This document shows positions 16,659-26,864 of a stretch of 64,000 bases of DNA, piece after piece. Source of the stretch: Chitinophaga pinensis. GTDB lineage: Bacteria > Bacteroidota > Bacteroidia > Chitinophagales > Chitinophagaceae. A program made the translations under genes and the position numbers. The notes beneath the pieces were generated by a model that was not told the DNA's origin, made no database searches, and saw nothing but the letters and a program-made list of their open reading frames with translations. The number at the start of each line of letters is the position of its first letter. The first letter of the stretch is position 1. The stretch spans positions 16,664-80,663 of the forward strand of contig CAMAXV010000014.1 of the NCBI GenBank assembly GCA_945862385.1, written 5' to 3'.

Positions 16659-18987
16659 TCACTTTACTGTTGGGGTTTGAGATGATGTTGGCAAATAACC
16701 TGAAAGCACCCGGTACACCGGCAGGCAGCTGCCGGAAGAAAACCAATCCTGTGTAAATAAACCTGCCTTTCCCCTCCTTTCTAACAATCAGACTGCCTTT
16801 AGCTTCTGATTCACCTTTATCCTGCATGGAAAGAACAGCCTGGTAGTCCTGGTCAAAATTATCTGCATAATAGATACCGCGCTCCTGAATCCAACCTTTG
16901 AAATCAGCTGCACTTAGCATATTGGGAAAATTCAGCAATGGATTTTCAGGAAGCAGGAACTTCACCTCACAATCTTCTTCAGTTGTTCTTGTTCTGGAAA
17001 TTATGAATGGTTTGGGACCAATCTGCATTTTTTGTAATGGACCGGCAAAGCTATTGGTATTGTATTGTACTACCATGTTGCCGCCATTTCTAACGTATGC
17101 CATAAGCACTTCTGTTTTACCCTGCAGCCACTCATGAACATTATAAGCCCTTACACCAACTACAACAGCATCAAACTCTTTGAGTTTCTCAGGATTGATG
17201 TCTTCACGCGTTAGCTCAGTTACCTGGTATCCCATCAACTCAATCATCTCCGGTACCTTATCCCCTGCTCCCACAATGTAACCAACTTTTTTTCCGGCAG
17301 TTTTCAGGTCAACTTTAATTTCTTTGGGCTCTGCCTTACTGAAATAGGTTACCCTTGGTATATGTTCATAATTAATCGTATGCATCACCATGGGCATTTC
17401 TTGCTTCACGGCAGCAGCAGATTTTTGTCCACTGTTTGCGCGAACAAGCACAGGCAAAGGTTCACGATCAATTGTTGTTGGAGGAACCACAATGAACGGA
17501 TGAAAAAACTCTCCAATGGCAGGGTCAACTATCCTGTTCATAACCGGAATTTCATAAGAGATAGATTTACCCATGATATTCAGGCTTATCCTTACACTGA
17601 ATGCCGGATCATTCTGTGCTTTGCCTATCAGCTGCTGATCAGTTACATTGAAATGCCCGGCATTCATAGGGTTTGCCAGCCAATAGGGCTGAGTAACGGG
17701 ATGAGTTAGCGCAACGGGAAACATGATGTTATAGTTCCAGTTGATGTTCTCCTGTAAGTTAACAGACTGTTTGTAGGAAAACCCATTCAGGTCAAGTGTT
17801 TCCAAAGTTATTGGTGAGGCTGTCCGGTTGATTACATTAACCGTAATCCTGGAGGTATCTCCCTGCCTGGCCATCTGTGTTCCAGACAGTGCCTCCATGT
17901 GAATTCCGGCTACCTCCAGTATCAATTGTTCAACATCATGCTGTTTCTGTTGCTTCCAATAATTATCGGTAATTGTATTCAGCAGGCCGTGAATGACAAT
18001 CAACTGCTGTAATGAACCAGATGGATTGGAAATATTATAATCACGAATGAGCTGTTCTACAGCCATTTTGATTTTTTCACCTCCTGCAACCCGCAACCAG
18101 GAAACATCTACCCCTTCCATTGGCTCTTTCTCTGCTTTTTCTCCCAGCGTATGCACAAAATATTCAGTAGCACTGCCCCTTGAAGATGCGGAACCGAATC
18201 CCTGGCTTCGGTGCTGACTTCTGCTTTCGGCAGCAATTTCTCCGATGCTCTTTCCCAATAATGGAAGAAATCCCCCTACTTCAATCTTCATCTGGCTTTC
18301 ACTTGTTGTATTGCTATTGCCAAAGCTGAAGGTATTCCACATAATCCTTTTTGCCTTCCATGCAGTTACTCCCTGTTTTAACTGTTCCGGAAACCGGTTG
18401 GGATCTGCTGCCGCAATGAATGCTTTGCGTGCTATCACCGCAGAACCTGAATGGTGACCATGTCCTGCCCTGCTATCTTCCGGGAAACGGGTAATGATGA
18501 TATCAGGTTTGAAATTCCGAATTACCCAAACTGCATCGGCCAGTATTTTATCTTCATCCCATGTTGCCAAGGCTTCTTCAGTTCTTTTTGAGAAACCAAA
18601 ATCAAACGCTCTTGAAAAGAATTGTTCTGCACCATCTATGCGGCGAGCTGCAAGCAGTTCCTGGGTTCTGATCAGTCCCAGTTCAAAACCCTGCTCATTG
18701 CCAATCAAATTCTGCCCACCATCACCACGGGTCATGGCCATATATCCCGTCCTGTATTGCCTTTCCCTTGCGAGGTATGCCAGCAGTCGTGTACTTTCAT
18801 CATCGGGATGTGCGGCCATATACAAAACTGAACCAAGCACATTCAATTTCTTCATCTCATGCAGGATTTCGCTTGCACTCTTATGTACCTTTTTCTGTGC
18901 AATTGAATTTTCTGATAAAAAAATGATCAAGGTTAGCGCTAACGCAATGGTCCTTAAGCGAATAGTGATTAGATTGTATGAGTTCAT
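16651..18987 (-). CDS. Exported PIG-L family deacetylase
   Basis: About 778 residues from ATG 18987. An in-frame upstream start at 19050 would add 21 residues before the signal peptide MNSYNLITIRLRTIALALTLIIFLSENSIAQ and is less likely. The PIG-L/LmbE zinc site is visible as AAHPDDESTR with RGDGGQN and later RAGHGHHSGSA. These enzymes de-N-acetylate sugars or similar amides. The long C-terminal half includes a region resembling a glutamine-amidotransferase-like fold (GVRAYNVHEWLQGKTEVLMAYVRNGG). It leads the operon with the small membrane protein and the symporter. Confidence 0.88.
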   Translation of the reverse strand: MNSYNLITIRLRTIALALTLIIFLSENSIAQKKVHKSASEILHEMKKLNVLGSVLYMAAHPDDESTRLLAYLARERQYRTGYMAMTRGDGGQNLIGNEQGFELGLIRTQELLAARRIDGAEQFFSRAFDFGFSKRTEEALATWDEDKILADAVWVIRNFKPDIIITRFPEDSRAGHGHHSGSAVIARKAFIAAADPNRFPEQLKQGVTAWKAKRIMWNTFSFGNSNTTSESQMKIEVGGFLPLLGKSIGEIAAESRSQHRSQGFGSASSRGSATEYFVHTLGEKAEKEPMEGVDVSWLRVAGGEKIKMAVEQLIRDYNISNPSGSLQQLIVIHGLLNTITDNYWKQQKQHDVEQLILEVAGIHMEALSGTQMARQGDTSRITVNVINRTASPITLETLDLNGFSYKQSVNLQENINWNYNIMFPVALTHPVTQPYWLANPMNAGHFNVTDQQLIGKAQNDPAFSVRISLNIMGKSISYEIPVMNRIVDPAIGEFFHPFIVVPPTTIDREPLPVLVRANSGQKSAAAVKQEMPMVMHTINYEHIPRVTYFSKAEPKEIKVDLKTAGKKVGYIVGAGDKVPEMIELMGYQVTELTREDINPEKLKEFDAVVVGVRAYNVHEWLQGKTEVLMAYVRNGGNMVVQYNTNSFAGPLQKMQIGPKPFIISRTRTTEEDCEVKFLLPENPLLNFPNMLSAADFKGWIQERGIYYADNFDQDYQAVLSMQDKGESEAKGSLIVRKEGKGRFIYTGLVFFRQLPAGVPGAFRLFANIISNPNSKVNE

Positions 18988-19081
18988 AAGCAAGAAGGTT
19001 GGTATGTTAAAAATAGCAAAACGATATGATTCTATTCGATTATGCAACAATTACTTTTAAAATCATGATTATCTTTATCGC

Positions 19082-20821
19082 ATGAAAATTACTATCAACA
19101 ATAAGTTTCTGTTTAATGCCAAAGGCATGTACACCGGAATTCTTTTTTTAGTACTTCAATCAACTACATTCGGGCAGGTAAGTCCTTTTCAATACAGCAT
19201 AAACAAGCAGGCAACCGGCAAACAAGGCGCCGTATCTTCAGCACATCCGCTTGCCAGCGAAGTTGGGCTGGACATGCTCAAACAAGGAGGTAATGCCTTT
19301 GATGCAGCCATTGCAACACAACTGGCATTGGCCGTGGTATATCCAGGCGCAGGTAATATAGGAGGAGGTGGTTTCCTGGTGGCTCATACCACTGATGGAA
19401 AATCAATAGCCATCGACTACCGTGAACGGGCCCCAGGAAGAGCAACCAGAGATATGTACCTGGATAAAGAAGGTAACCCATTACTTAATTTAAGTCAGCA
19501 TGGTCACCTGGCCAGTGGTGTACCCGGTACTGTTGCCGGCTTATTCAGTACGCATAAATATGCTAAACTAGACTTTGTTAAACTCATTGAGCCCGCAATA
19601 AAGCTGGCAGAAGAAGGATTTGTGATAACTGCATCAGAAGCTCGCTCGCTTAATGGCAGTGCCCCCTCTTTTATTAAATACAATACACAAACACCTGTAT
19701 TTGTAAAATCAGGTGGATGGAAGGCTGGAGATACCCTTATTCAGAAGGAGCTTGCTGTTACATTAAAGAGGATTCGCGACAATGGTGCAAAAGGATTCTA
19801 CGAAGGTGAAACTGCAAGACTCGTAGTAGAAGAAATGAAAAGAGGTGGAGGAATAATCAACTTCGAGGACCTGAAAAAATATGAAGCAGCCGAGCGGGCT
19901 CCTGTTGTATTTGACTACAAAGGTTACACAGTAATTGGGATGCCCATGCCAAGCAGTGGTGGGTTACTTATGCAACAGATGATGAAAATGGTGGAAGACA
20001 GGCAAATCGGAACTATGGGATTTCACTCTCCAGAAGCTGTTCAGCTGATGATTGAAGTGGAAAGAAGGGCTTATGCTGACCGTGCTGAATTTATGGGCGA
20101 CAAGGATTTTGTAAAAGTGCCAGTCAAATCCCTTGCCAGTGATTCCTATTTAAAAGAAAGGATGTCTGATTTTATACCTGGCAAAGCAACACCCAGTGCA
20201 ATGGTAAAACCTGGCAATCTTCAGGCAGAGAGTGATGAAACAACCCATCTGTCCGTTGCCGACAGGTATGGCAATGCTGTCAGTGTTACCACTACGCTCA
20301 ATGGCGGATATGGATCGAAAACAGTAGTTGGTGGTGCCGGTTTTCTACTGAATAATGAAATGGATGATTTCAGTGTTAAACCTGGTGTACCCAATATGTT
20401 TGGTGCGGTTGGCAAAGAAGCCAATGCCATTCAGCCTGGTAAAAGGATGCTCAGCTCGATGACACCTACAATTGTTCTCAAAAAAAGGAAACCCTGGCTG
20501 GTGGTTGGAACCCCCGGTGGAACAACCATACCCACTTCAGTTTTTCAAACACTATTGAACATCATTGAATTCAAACAAAGTGCATTAGATGCTGTAAATA
20601 ATCCAAAGTTTCACCACCAATGGCTGCCAGACCAGGTAATGGTGGAGCAGGATTTTCCGAAGACCTTGCAGCAGTCGCTTGAAGCAATGGGCTATAAATT
20701 TACCAATCGCGGACAAATTGGCCGTACTGAAGTTATCAGCATAACCCGGGAGGGAAAAAAGATTACGGCTATCGAAGCTGTAGCCGACAAACGTGGTGAC
20801 GATCACGCTTCGGCATATTGA
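19082..20821 (+). CDS. ggt: Gamma-glutamyltransferase
   Basis: 579 residues, with an N-terminal export signal (FLFNAKGMYTGILFLVLQSTTFGQ). This N-terminal nucleophile hydrolase self-cleaves before a Thr, here Thr387 in SDETTHLSVAD, giving large and small subunits. Other motifs are the substrate Arg segment (DYRERAPGRATRDMYL), GNAVSVTTTLN, GGAGFLLNNEMDDF and RMLSSMTPTIVL. It breaks down glutathione and gamma-glutamyl peptides in the periplasm. Its TGA is within 3 bp of the tamB start, so the two are probably cotranscribed. Confidence 0.96.
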   Translation: MKITINNKFLFNAKGMYTGILFLVLQSTTFGQVSPFQYSINKQATGKQGAVSSAHPLASEVGLDMLKQGGNAFDAAIATQLALAVVYPGAGNIGGGGFLVAHTTDGKSIAIDYRERAPGRATRDMYLDKEGNPLLNLSQHGHLASGVPGTVAGLFSTHKYAKLDFVKLIEPAIKLAEEGFVITASEARSLNGSAPSFIKYNTQTPVFVKSGGWKAGDTLIQKELAVTLKRIRDNGAKGFYEGETARLVVEEMKRGGGIINFEDLKKYEAAERAPVVFDYKGYTVIGMPMPSSGGLLMQQMMKMVEDRQIGTMGFHSPEAVQLMIEVERRAYADRAEFMGDKDFVKVPVKSLASDSYLKERMSDFIPGKATPSAMVKPGNLQAESDETTHLSVADRYGNAVSVTTTLNGGYGSKTVVGGAGFLLNNEMDDFSVKPGVPNMFGAVGKEANAIQPGKRMLSSMTPTIVLKKRKPWLVVGTPGGTTIPTSVFQTLLNIIEFKQSALDAVNNPKFHHQWLPDQVMVEQDFPKTLQQSLEAMGYKFTNRGQIGRTEVISITREGKKITAIEAVADKRGDDHASAY

Positions 20822-20823
20822 AT

Positions 20824-23800
20824 ATGAAGCGCATTACCAAGATAACCGCTCTCATTCTAGCGATACTAGCTGGCTTGTTCATTTGCCTGTGGCTGGTATT
20901 CCGGATTCCGTCAGTTCAAACCAGGTTGGTTGGTTTGGCTGCAGGTTTGATCAGTAAATCATTAAAAACTGAAGTTAGTGTAAAGCGTGTAGATATAACA
21001 CCCTTTAACCGCTATCTGATAGAAGGCGTCTTGGTAAGGGATTTAAAAAAAGATACCCTTATCTATGCAGGTTCTGTTAGTATAAAAATTACAGACTGGT
21101 TTTTTCTCAAAGACGACATAACGTTAAAATATATTGGCTTAAGCAATACATATATACATACATCCAGGACTGATAGCGTATGGAATTACAATTTTATAGC
21201 AAAATCATTAAGTGGTAACAAAAAAGCGTCTAAGGATTCCTCAGGTCAAATCCATTTCGATTTGCAGGATTTGCAATTAAACGATATTAAGCTTTTCATT
21301 GAAGACAGGTGGCGTGGCGAGAATCAAACCATTCATTTAATTAAGCTTACATTGAATGCCAGTGAAATAAATCTGGAAAAAAAGAAAATCAGTTTAAACG
21401 AAATCGAAATATCAAAACCTGAATTCAGTATCTACAGGTATGATGCCATAAGACCTGATTCACTTAAACCCAAAATTATCCCAAGGGTAGAAGGACAATT
21501 ATATTGGAATCCGGAAAAATGGGTAATTACGGCCAATACCATTAAAATCAAGTCAGGGATTTTCAAAAGTGATTTGAAAACAGCAAGGCTTCCATACAAA
21601 TACTTTGATGGTGCACATCTTCAGTTTAATGGGATTGATGGAAAAATTGAAAACCTGATCTATCATAACGATAGCATTGAGGCTAAATTGGATTTAAAAA
21701 CCATTGAACGAAGTGGTTTTGAAGTAAAGTCATTGAAAGCGCTACTGCACATGGATCCTACGGTGATGGCATTCTCTGAACTTGACATCATTACGCCAAA
21801 CAGCAGACTGGGCAATTATTTTGCCATGCACTACAACTACCTTACAGACGATATGCCTGCGTTTATAACCAAAATAAAGATGCATGGCAAATTGATTGAT
21901 AGTAAAATAAATACCAGAGATCTAGCTTTTTTTGCGCCACAACTTAAAAATGTAAATACTGAATTTTCAGCTACTGGTGAAGTTACAGGTACCGTTGATG
22001 CATTAAATGCCAGTTCACTCACCTTAAAAACAGGAGACAACTCTTCAATAAGCGGAAATCTGAAAATAAAGGGACTTCCAGATAAAGACAATACTGATTA
22101 TAAGCTTGATCAGGCAATAATCAGAACCACAGTTCAGGATATCTATAAAATAATCCCCGGTTTATCCAAGATTGTTCCAATCGATCTGAAAGCTTTGCAA
22201 TCCATTAGCTTTATGGGGCAAATTCATGCAAAAGGGTATGATTTAGAAACAAAGGGGTTGACAACAACAGCGCTGGGCAATATAAACGCATCACTCAAAC
22301 TATTTAACCTCGGCAAAGAAGATTTCAATTACAAACTAACCGGAAATGTGATTGAATTAGAAAGCGGAAAACTTTTTGATATCGCAGACTGGGGAAAGAC
22401 GAGTTTTAAGTTTGACATTGCACAAAATGCAGGTCAGGCATTTGTATTTAAATCATCCGATTTAACAACAGATTTCAATGGTTACAGCTACAAGCACATC
22501 AACCTGTCAGGAACATTTCTAAATAAAAAGCTTGAGGCATCACTTAACATTGATGACCAGATTTTAAAAACAGATATCAATGCTCAAATCAGGTTAGACT
22601 CAACCCTTCCTGTTACTTTGATTGAAGCAGTTGTGCATGATGCAGATCTTCAAATGATGAAACTGTCAAAATCTCCACTGCAGTTTACAGGAAAAACAAG
22701 TATAGCGCTTAAAGGAAACAATGCAGATAATCTGACTGGCAAAGCAACTTTTAACGACCTGAGTTTGTTCAGGGGGGAACAGGTATTTATTTTCGATAAC
22801 ATTCAATTAAAAGCGGCAATAAATGACAGCAATAAAAGATGGACCCTGATTGGTAAAGATATAGATGCAAAGATTGAAGGTAAATTTGAGTTTGCTGAAC
22901 TCAAATCGACATTCAGTCAGTATTTCAGCAATTACTACCCTACTTATATCAAACGTTTGCCTCCACCCAAAAACACGCAGGATTTTCAGTTCAACTTTGA
23001 AATGAAAAATGCAGCATCAATTCTTAACATTCTTGACCTGGGTTTATCAGGAATGAATTATTCCAAAGTAGAAGGACGGATCAACACAAAGAATAGATTA
23101 TTCAAATTTGACGCAACGATACCAAAACTAATTTATAAAAAACTGACCGTTTATGACTTCATGCTGAATGCACGAGGAGACCAGGATAGCCTAAGGTTAT
23201 CTTCAAAAACCAGTTCAATTGTATTCAACGACAGCCTCTTTTTCCCAAATAATGAAATCTATATCAGATCCTCGAAAGATGTTTCAACGATAGATGTCAA
23301 TACCTTTTCAGAACAGTCTCAGTATGGGGCCAAGCTTTCTGCTTCCCTGTACAATTTGACTGGCGGTATAAAAATCCATTTCAATCCATCTTCACTGGTA
23401 TTCAATGAAAAAACCTGGAATATTGAGAAAGATGGAGAGGTTATCTTAACTCGTGCCCGACTTGATGCCAATAACTTTAAAATCAGTAATGGAGATCAAT
23501 CCATCAGTTTACTTACTTTACCAGCTGAAGCCAATCGGTTACAAACAATCATCCTCACATTAACCAAAGTAAATCTTGGAGATCTCATACCTTTTGTATT
23601 AAAAACTCCCAGAATTCAGGGGATAACAACCGGGGATCTTACTATTGAAGATCCATACAATGACTTTAAGCTATACCTCAATGCACAAACTGAAAAAACA
23701 AGAATAGAAGAGGATTCAATCGGACTTACCTCAATTAATGCATTTTGGGATCAGCGTGAAAAAAGGGCCAGCTTCTTCCTGGATTCTGAGAATCCGATGT

Positions 23801-25575
23801 ACCAGCTGGATGTACGTGGCAAACTAAACCTTAAGGATAGTATCAGTAAAGAACTGGAAACAGACATCAACATACGTAATGTTTCCTTATCTCTTCTGAA
23901 ACCATATCTTGCCCTGGTCTTCAGTGACCTAAGCGGTATTGCCAACGGCAAACTCAAAATTTCAGGTGATCCGTACAAACCAGTTATGACTGGCGATGTC
24001 AAAGTAAAAAATGCCAAAATTAAAATAGCCTATACACAATGCACCTACAGTATTGTAGATCCTGAAATCAGGTTTTTACCAGGCAAGATAGATTTTGGTA
24101 ATATTTCCTTGAGGGATAGTTTGGGGAATTTTGCTTCCTTGAAAGGAACGCTTGAACATGATTTCTTTAAAAATTTTCGGTATAATATCAGTGCCAGCTC
24201 ACGAAAAATATTGGTATTGAATACTAAAAGAGAGGATAACAGCATTTTTTATGGCAATGCAGTTGGGAGATTCAATTTCAATCTAAATGGCCCTGAACAA
24301 CAGTTAAAAATGTATATCAGTGGTATGCCAGTGGATAGTTCCTTAATCAATATTTTGACTTCTGGTGGCTCAAAACAGAGTGCAGAAGTAGAATTTATCA
24401 GATGGAAAACCATTGGAAAGGAGATGAATAGCATATCAAAATCCGAATATTCAAGCAACCTGCAGATAGACCTTGATTTGACTGCTTCTCCATTACTCAA
24501 GATGAATGTTATACTTGATGAGCTGATGGGAGATATGATATCCGGACAAGGGAACGGGAGTTTGAAAATACATACCGGAACCCGAGACAACCTTACCATG
24601 AATGGTAGATTCAACATAGAAATAGGAAGTTATAATTTCAATTTCCAGGATATTTTTAAAAAACCATTCAAGCTACTTGGCGGAGGAAGTAGTTACATAA
24701 GTTGGAACGGAGATCCTTATGATGCTGAAATTAATATCAATGCCGTTTACCTTGCTGAAAAAGTAAGGATGAGTACATTATTCACTGACGCCAGCAATAC
24801 AACAGTTTCAGGGATCAGTTCAGACATTTTAAGAGAGATCAGCGATGTTGAAGTCAGGTGTAATCTTACAGGAACGCTATCCAAGCCAAACCCAAGCTTT
24901 CAATTGGTGATACCTCAAAACAGTGTCGTGAGAAATAATACTACGATAGACAGTAAAATTAAAACAATCAACAGGGATCAACTTGAGGTAAGCAAACAGG
25001 CAACATACCTGATTGTATTTAAAAGCTTTGCCCCACAAGCCGCTATAGTTGCCACTGATTTGAATAATGAATTACTAAACACCACAATTTCCGGCGTTAT
25101 CAATGGCATACTTTCAAACAGTGTGCAAAACTTCTTTTCAAGGGTTTTGGGATCTTCTGTGGATGTAAACTTCAACTATACAAGGACGCAAACTGGCATA
25201 ACTGGTTTAAATGGGAATACAGCTGGCTCGGGACAATCAAATTTCCGGGAAAATGTAAGTCTTCAATTCATCAAATCAATGCTTAACGACAAACTGGTTA
25301 TTACTTTTGGCAGTGATTTTAATTTTGCAACCGCCGGTAACACCTCACTTTCTTCAGGATCACAAAGCTTTCTTTTCCTGCCTGATGTTAATGTTGAATA
25401 TAAGATTACCCCGGATGGAAAATTCAGAACATCATTTTTTTACCGAAGTAGTTTTGATGTTTTATCAACATCAGGAAAAAGAGACAGAACAGGTGGAAAT
25501 ATCTCTTTCAGAACAGAATTTGACAATATGTTTGGCAGGAGAAGAAATAAACTGACACCTCCTGAAAAACAATAA
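20824..25575 (+). CDS. tamB: TamB-like translocation/assembly module protein (DUF490)
   Basis: About 1583 residues from ATG 20824. A TTG two codons upstream (20818) overlaps the ggt stop and is the alternative start. A single N-terminal membrane helix (ITALILAILAGLFICLWLVF) is followed by a very long beta-rich AsmA/TamB-like region. The C-terminal DUF490 domain is recognisable near LLGGGSSYISWNGDPYDAEININAVY and TGTLSKPNPSFQLVIP. TamB forms a periplasm-spanning groove for lipid transport or outer-membrane protein assembly. No tamA neighbour is in the window. The protein is longer than the E. coli form, as is usual in Bacteroidota. Confidence 0.88.
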   Translation: MKRITKITALILAILAGLFICLWLVFRIPSVQTRLVGLAAGLISKSLKTEVSVKRVDITPFNRYLIEGVLVRDLKKDTLIYAGSVSIKITDWFFLKDDITLKYIGLSNTYIHTSRTDSVWNYNFIAKSLSGNKKASKDSSGQIHFDLQDLQLNDIKLFIEDRWRGENQTIHLIKLTLNASEINLEKKKISLNEIEISKPEFSIYRYDAIRPDSLKPKIIPRVEGQLYWNPEKWVITANTIKIKSGIFKSDLKTARLPYKYFDGAHLQFNGIDGKIENLIYHNDSIEAKLDLKTIERSGFEVKSLKALLHMDPTVMAFSELDIITPNSRLGNYFAMHYNYLTDDMPAFITKIKMHGKLIDSKINTRDLAFFAPQLKNVNTEFSATGEVTGTVDALNASSLTLKTGDNSSISGNLKIKGLPDKDNTDYKLDQAIIRTTVQDIYKIIPGLSKIVPIDLKALQSISFMGQIHAKGYDLETKGLTTTALGNINASLKLFNLGKEDFNYKLTGNVIELESGKLFDIADWGKTSFKFDIAQNAGQAFVFKSSDLTTDFNGYSYKHINLSGTFLNKKLEASLNIDDQILKTDINAQIRLDSTLPVTLIEAVVHDADLQMMKLSKSPLQFTGKTSIALKGNNADNLTGKATFNDLSLFRGEQVFIFDNIQLKAAINDSNKRWTLIGKDIDAKIEGKFEFAELKSTFSQYFSNYYPTYIKRLPPPKNTQDFQFNFEMKNAASILNILDLGLSGMNYSKVEGRINTKNRLFKFDATIPKLIYKKLTVYDFMLNARGDQDSLRLSSKTSSIVFNDSLFFPNNEIYIRSSKDVSTIDVNTFSEQSQYGAKLSASLYNLTGGIKIHFNPSSLVFNEKTWNIEKDGEVILTRARLDANNFKISNGDQSISLLTLPAEANRLQTIILTLTKVNLGDLIPFVLKTPRIQGITTGDLTIEDPYNDFKLYLNAQTEKTRIEEDSIGLTSINAFWDQREKRASFFLDSENPMYQLDVRGKLNLKDSISKELETDINIRNVSLSLLKPYLALVFSDLSGIANGKLKISGDPYKPVMTGDVKVKNAKIKIAYTQCTYSIVDPEIRFLPGKIDFGNISLRDSLGNFASLKGTLEHDFFKNFRYNISASSRKILVLNTKREDNSIFYGNAVGRFNFNLNGPEQQLKMYISGMPVDSSLINILTSGGSKQSAEVEFIRWKTIGKEMNSISKSEYSSNLQIDLDLTASPLLKMNVILDELMGDMISGQGNGSLKIHTGTRDNLTMNGRFNIEIGSYNFNFQDIFKKPFKLLGGGSSYISWNGDPYDAEININAVYLAEKVRMSTLFTDASNTTVSGISSDILREISDVEVRCNLTGTLSKPNPSFQLVIPQNSVVRNNTTIDSKIKTINRDQLEVSKQATYLIVFKSFAPQAAIVATDLNNELLNTTISGVINGILSNSVQNFFSRVLGSSVDVNFNYTRTQTGITGLNGNTAGSGQSNFRENVSLQFIKSMLNDKLVITFGSDFNFATAGNTSLSSGSQSFLFLPDVNVEYKITPDGKFRTSFFYRSSFDVLSTSGKRDRTGGNISFRTEFDNMFGRRRNKLTPPEKQ

Positions 25576-26775
25576 TCATATTTCGTGACCCAGTTTTTCC
25601 TTCTTCGTTTGCAGGTATTTCTCGTTAAATGGATTAGACGCTATTTTAATAGGCACTGTTTCTACAATTTCAAGTCCGTAACCCCTTAAACCAGCCCTTT
25701 TACGGGGATTATTACTGATCAGTCGAATTTTTGAAATTCCAAGGTGTCGGATAATTTGAGCACCGACACCATAATCACGCTGATCTGCCTGAAAACCAAG
25801 GTGAATATTGGCTTCAACAGTATCCATGCCCTGCTCCTGCAGTTTATATGCTTTCAGTTTATTAACTAATCCAATACCCCGGCCTTCCTGATTCATATAC
25901 AAAACAACGCCCTTACCTTCTTTTTCCACCATTTCCATTGCTTCATGCAATTGTTCCCCGCAATCACACCGCAAAGAGCCAAGTATATCACCTGTAACGC
26001 ATGATGAATGAACCCGCACCAATACAGGTTCATCACTAGACCATTCACCTTTTACCAAAGCCATATGTTCAGGACTTGATGGATTGTTTTTTTCCCTGAA
26101 AATCATCAACCTGAAATCTCCATATCTGGTAGGCATTTTTACTTCAACAGGATGTTCAATGAGGGAATCATGCTGTAAACGATATTCTATAAGGTCTTTT
26201 ATGGAAACAAGTTTCATGTTCCATTCTTTCGCCATTTGTAATAGATCAGGCAGGCGCGCCATTGACCCATCATCGTTCATAACTTCAACAAGCACACCTG
26301 CAGGTTCCATACCTGCCAGTCTGGCGAAATCAATAACTGCCTCAGTGTGGCCAGATCTCCTTAATACACCTCCCTTTTTGGCTCTAAGCGGGAATATATG
26401 TCCTGGTCTCCCCAGATCTGAAGGCTTCGTAGCAGGATCAATAAGCGCCTTAATGGTTTTTGCCCTGTCATGAGCAGAAATTCCGGTTGTGCATCCATGT
26501 CCGAGCAGGTCAACAGAAACAGTGAAAGCTGTTTCATGTAATGCAGTATTTGTGTTAACCATGAGCTCCAGCTGTAATTCAACACACCTTTCCTCTTCAA
26601 GTGATGCACAGATCAATCCCCGCCCGTATTTGCTCATAAAATTGATAATTTCAGGCGTCACGTTTCTTGCAGCAGTTATGATATCACCTTCATTTTCGCG
26701 GTCCTCATCATCCACAACAATAATCATCTTACCCTGTTTCAGGTCTTCTATTGCACTCTGTATCGAATCCAGCAT
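25576..26775 (-). CDS. ribBA: Bifunctional 3,4-dihydroxy-2-butanone 4-phosphate synthase / GTP cyclohydrolase II
   Basis: 399 residues. The N-terminal RibB domain (about 1-200) has the acidic metal loop [10 protein letters not shown] and [25 protein letters not shown]. The C-terminal RibA domain (about 205-399) has [23 protein letters not shown] with the zinc cysteines, and NQEGRGIGL. The two domains produce both precursors of riboflavin. A -7-like TAACTTTG on minus (26789-26796) precedes the start. No FMN riboswitch is recognisable in the 90-bp leader. It is convergent with tamB. Confidence 0.97.
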   Translation of the reverse strand: MLDSIQSAIEDLKQGKMIIVVDDEDRENEGDIITAARNVTPEIINFMSKYGRGLICASLEEERCVELQLELMVNTNTALHETAFTVSVDLLGHGCTTGISAHDRAKTIKALIDPATKPSDLGRPGHIFPLRAKKGGVLRRSGHTEAVIDFARLAGMEPAGVLVEVMNDDGSMARLPDLLQMAKEWNMKLVSIKDLIEYRLQHDSLIEHPVEVKMPTRYGDFRLMIFREKNNPSSPEHMALVKGEWSSDEPVLVRVHSSCVTGDILGSLRCDCGEQLHEAMEMVEKEGKGVVLYMNQEGRGIGLVNKLKAYKLQEQGMDTVEANIHLGFQADQRDYGVGAQIIRHLGISKIRLISNNPRKRAGLRGYGLEIVETVPIKIASNPFNEKYLQTKKEKLGHEI

Positions 26776-26788
26776 GTACTTTTTTTTT

Positions 26789-26796
26789 CAAAGTTA
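26789..26796 (-). promoter_or_regulatory. -7 element upstream of ribBA
   Basis: TAACTTTG on the minus strand, 13 bp before the ATG, fits TAnnTTTG. The -33 element is unclear. Confidence 0.5.
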
Positions 26797-26812
26797 TTGA
26801 TATAACAAAACA

Positions 26813-26843
26813 AAAGAGCCGGATGTTTACATCCGGCTCTTAA
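26813..26843 (-). terminator. Terminator of the TonB receptor gene
   Basis: GAGCCGGATGT and ACATCCGGCTC pair around TT; on the minus strand TTTTG follows. It separates the receptor from ribBA. Confidence 0.85.
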
Positions 26844-26864
26844 TTATCCAGTTAATCCTTTGGA

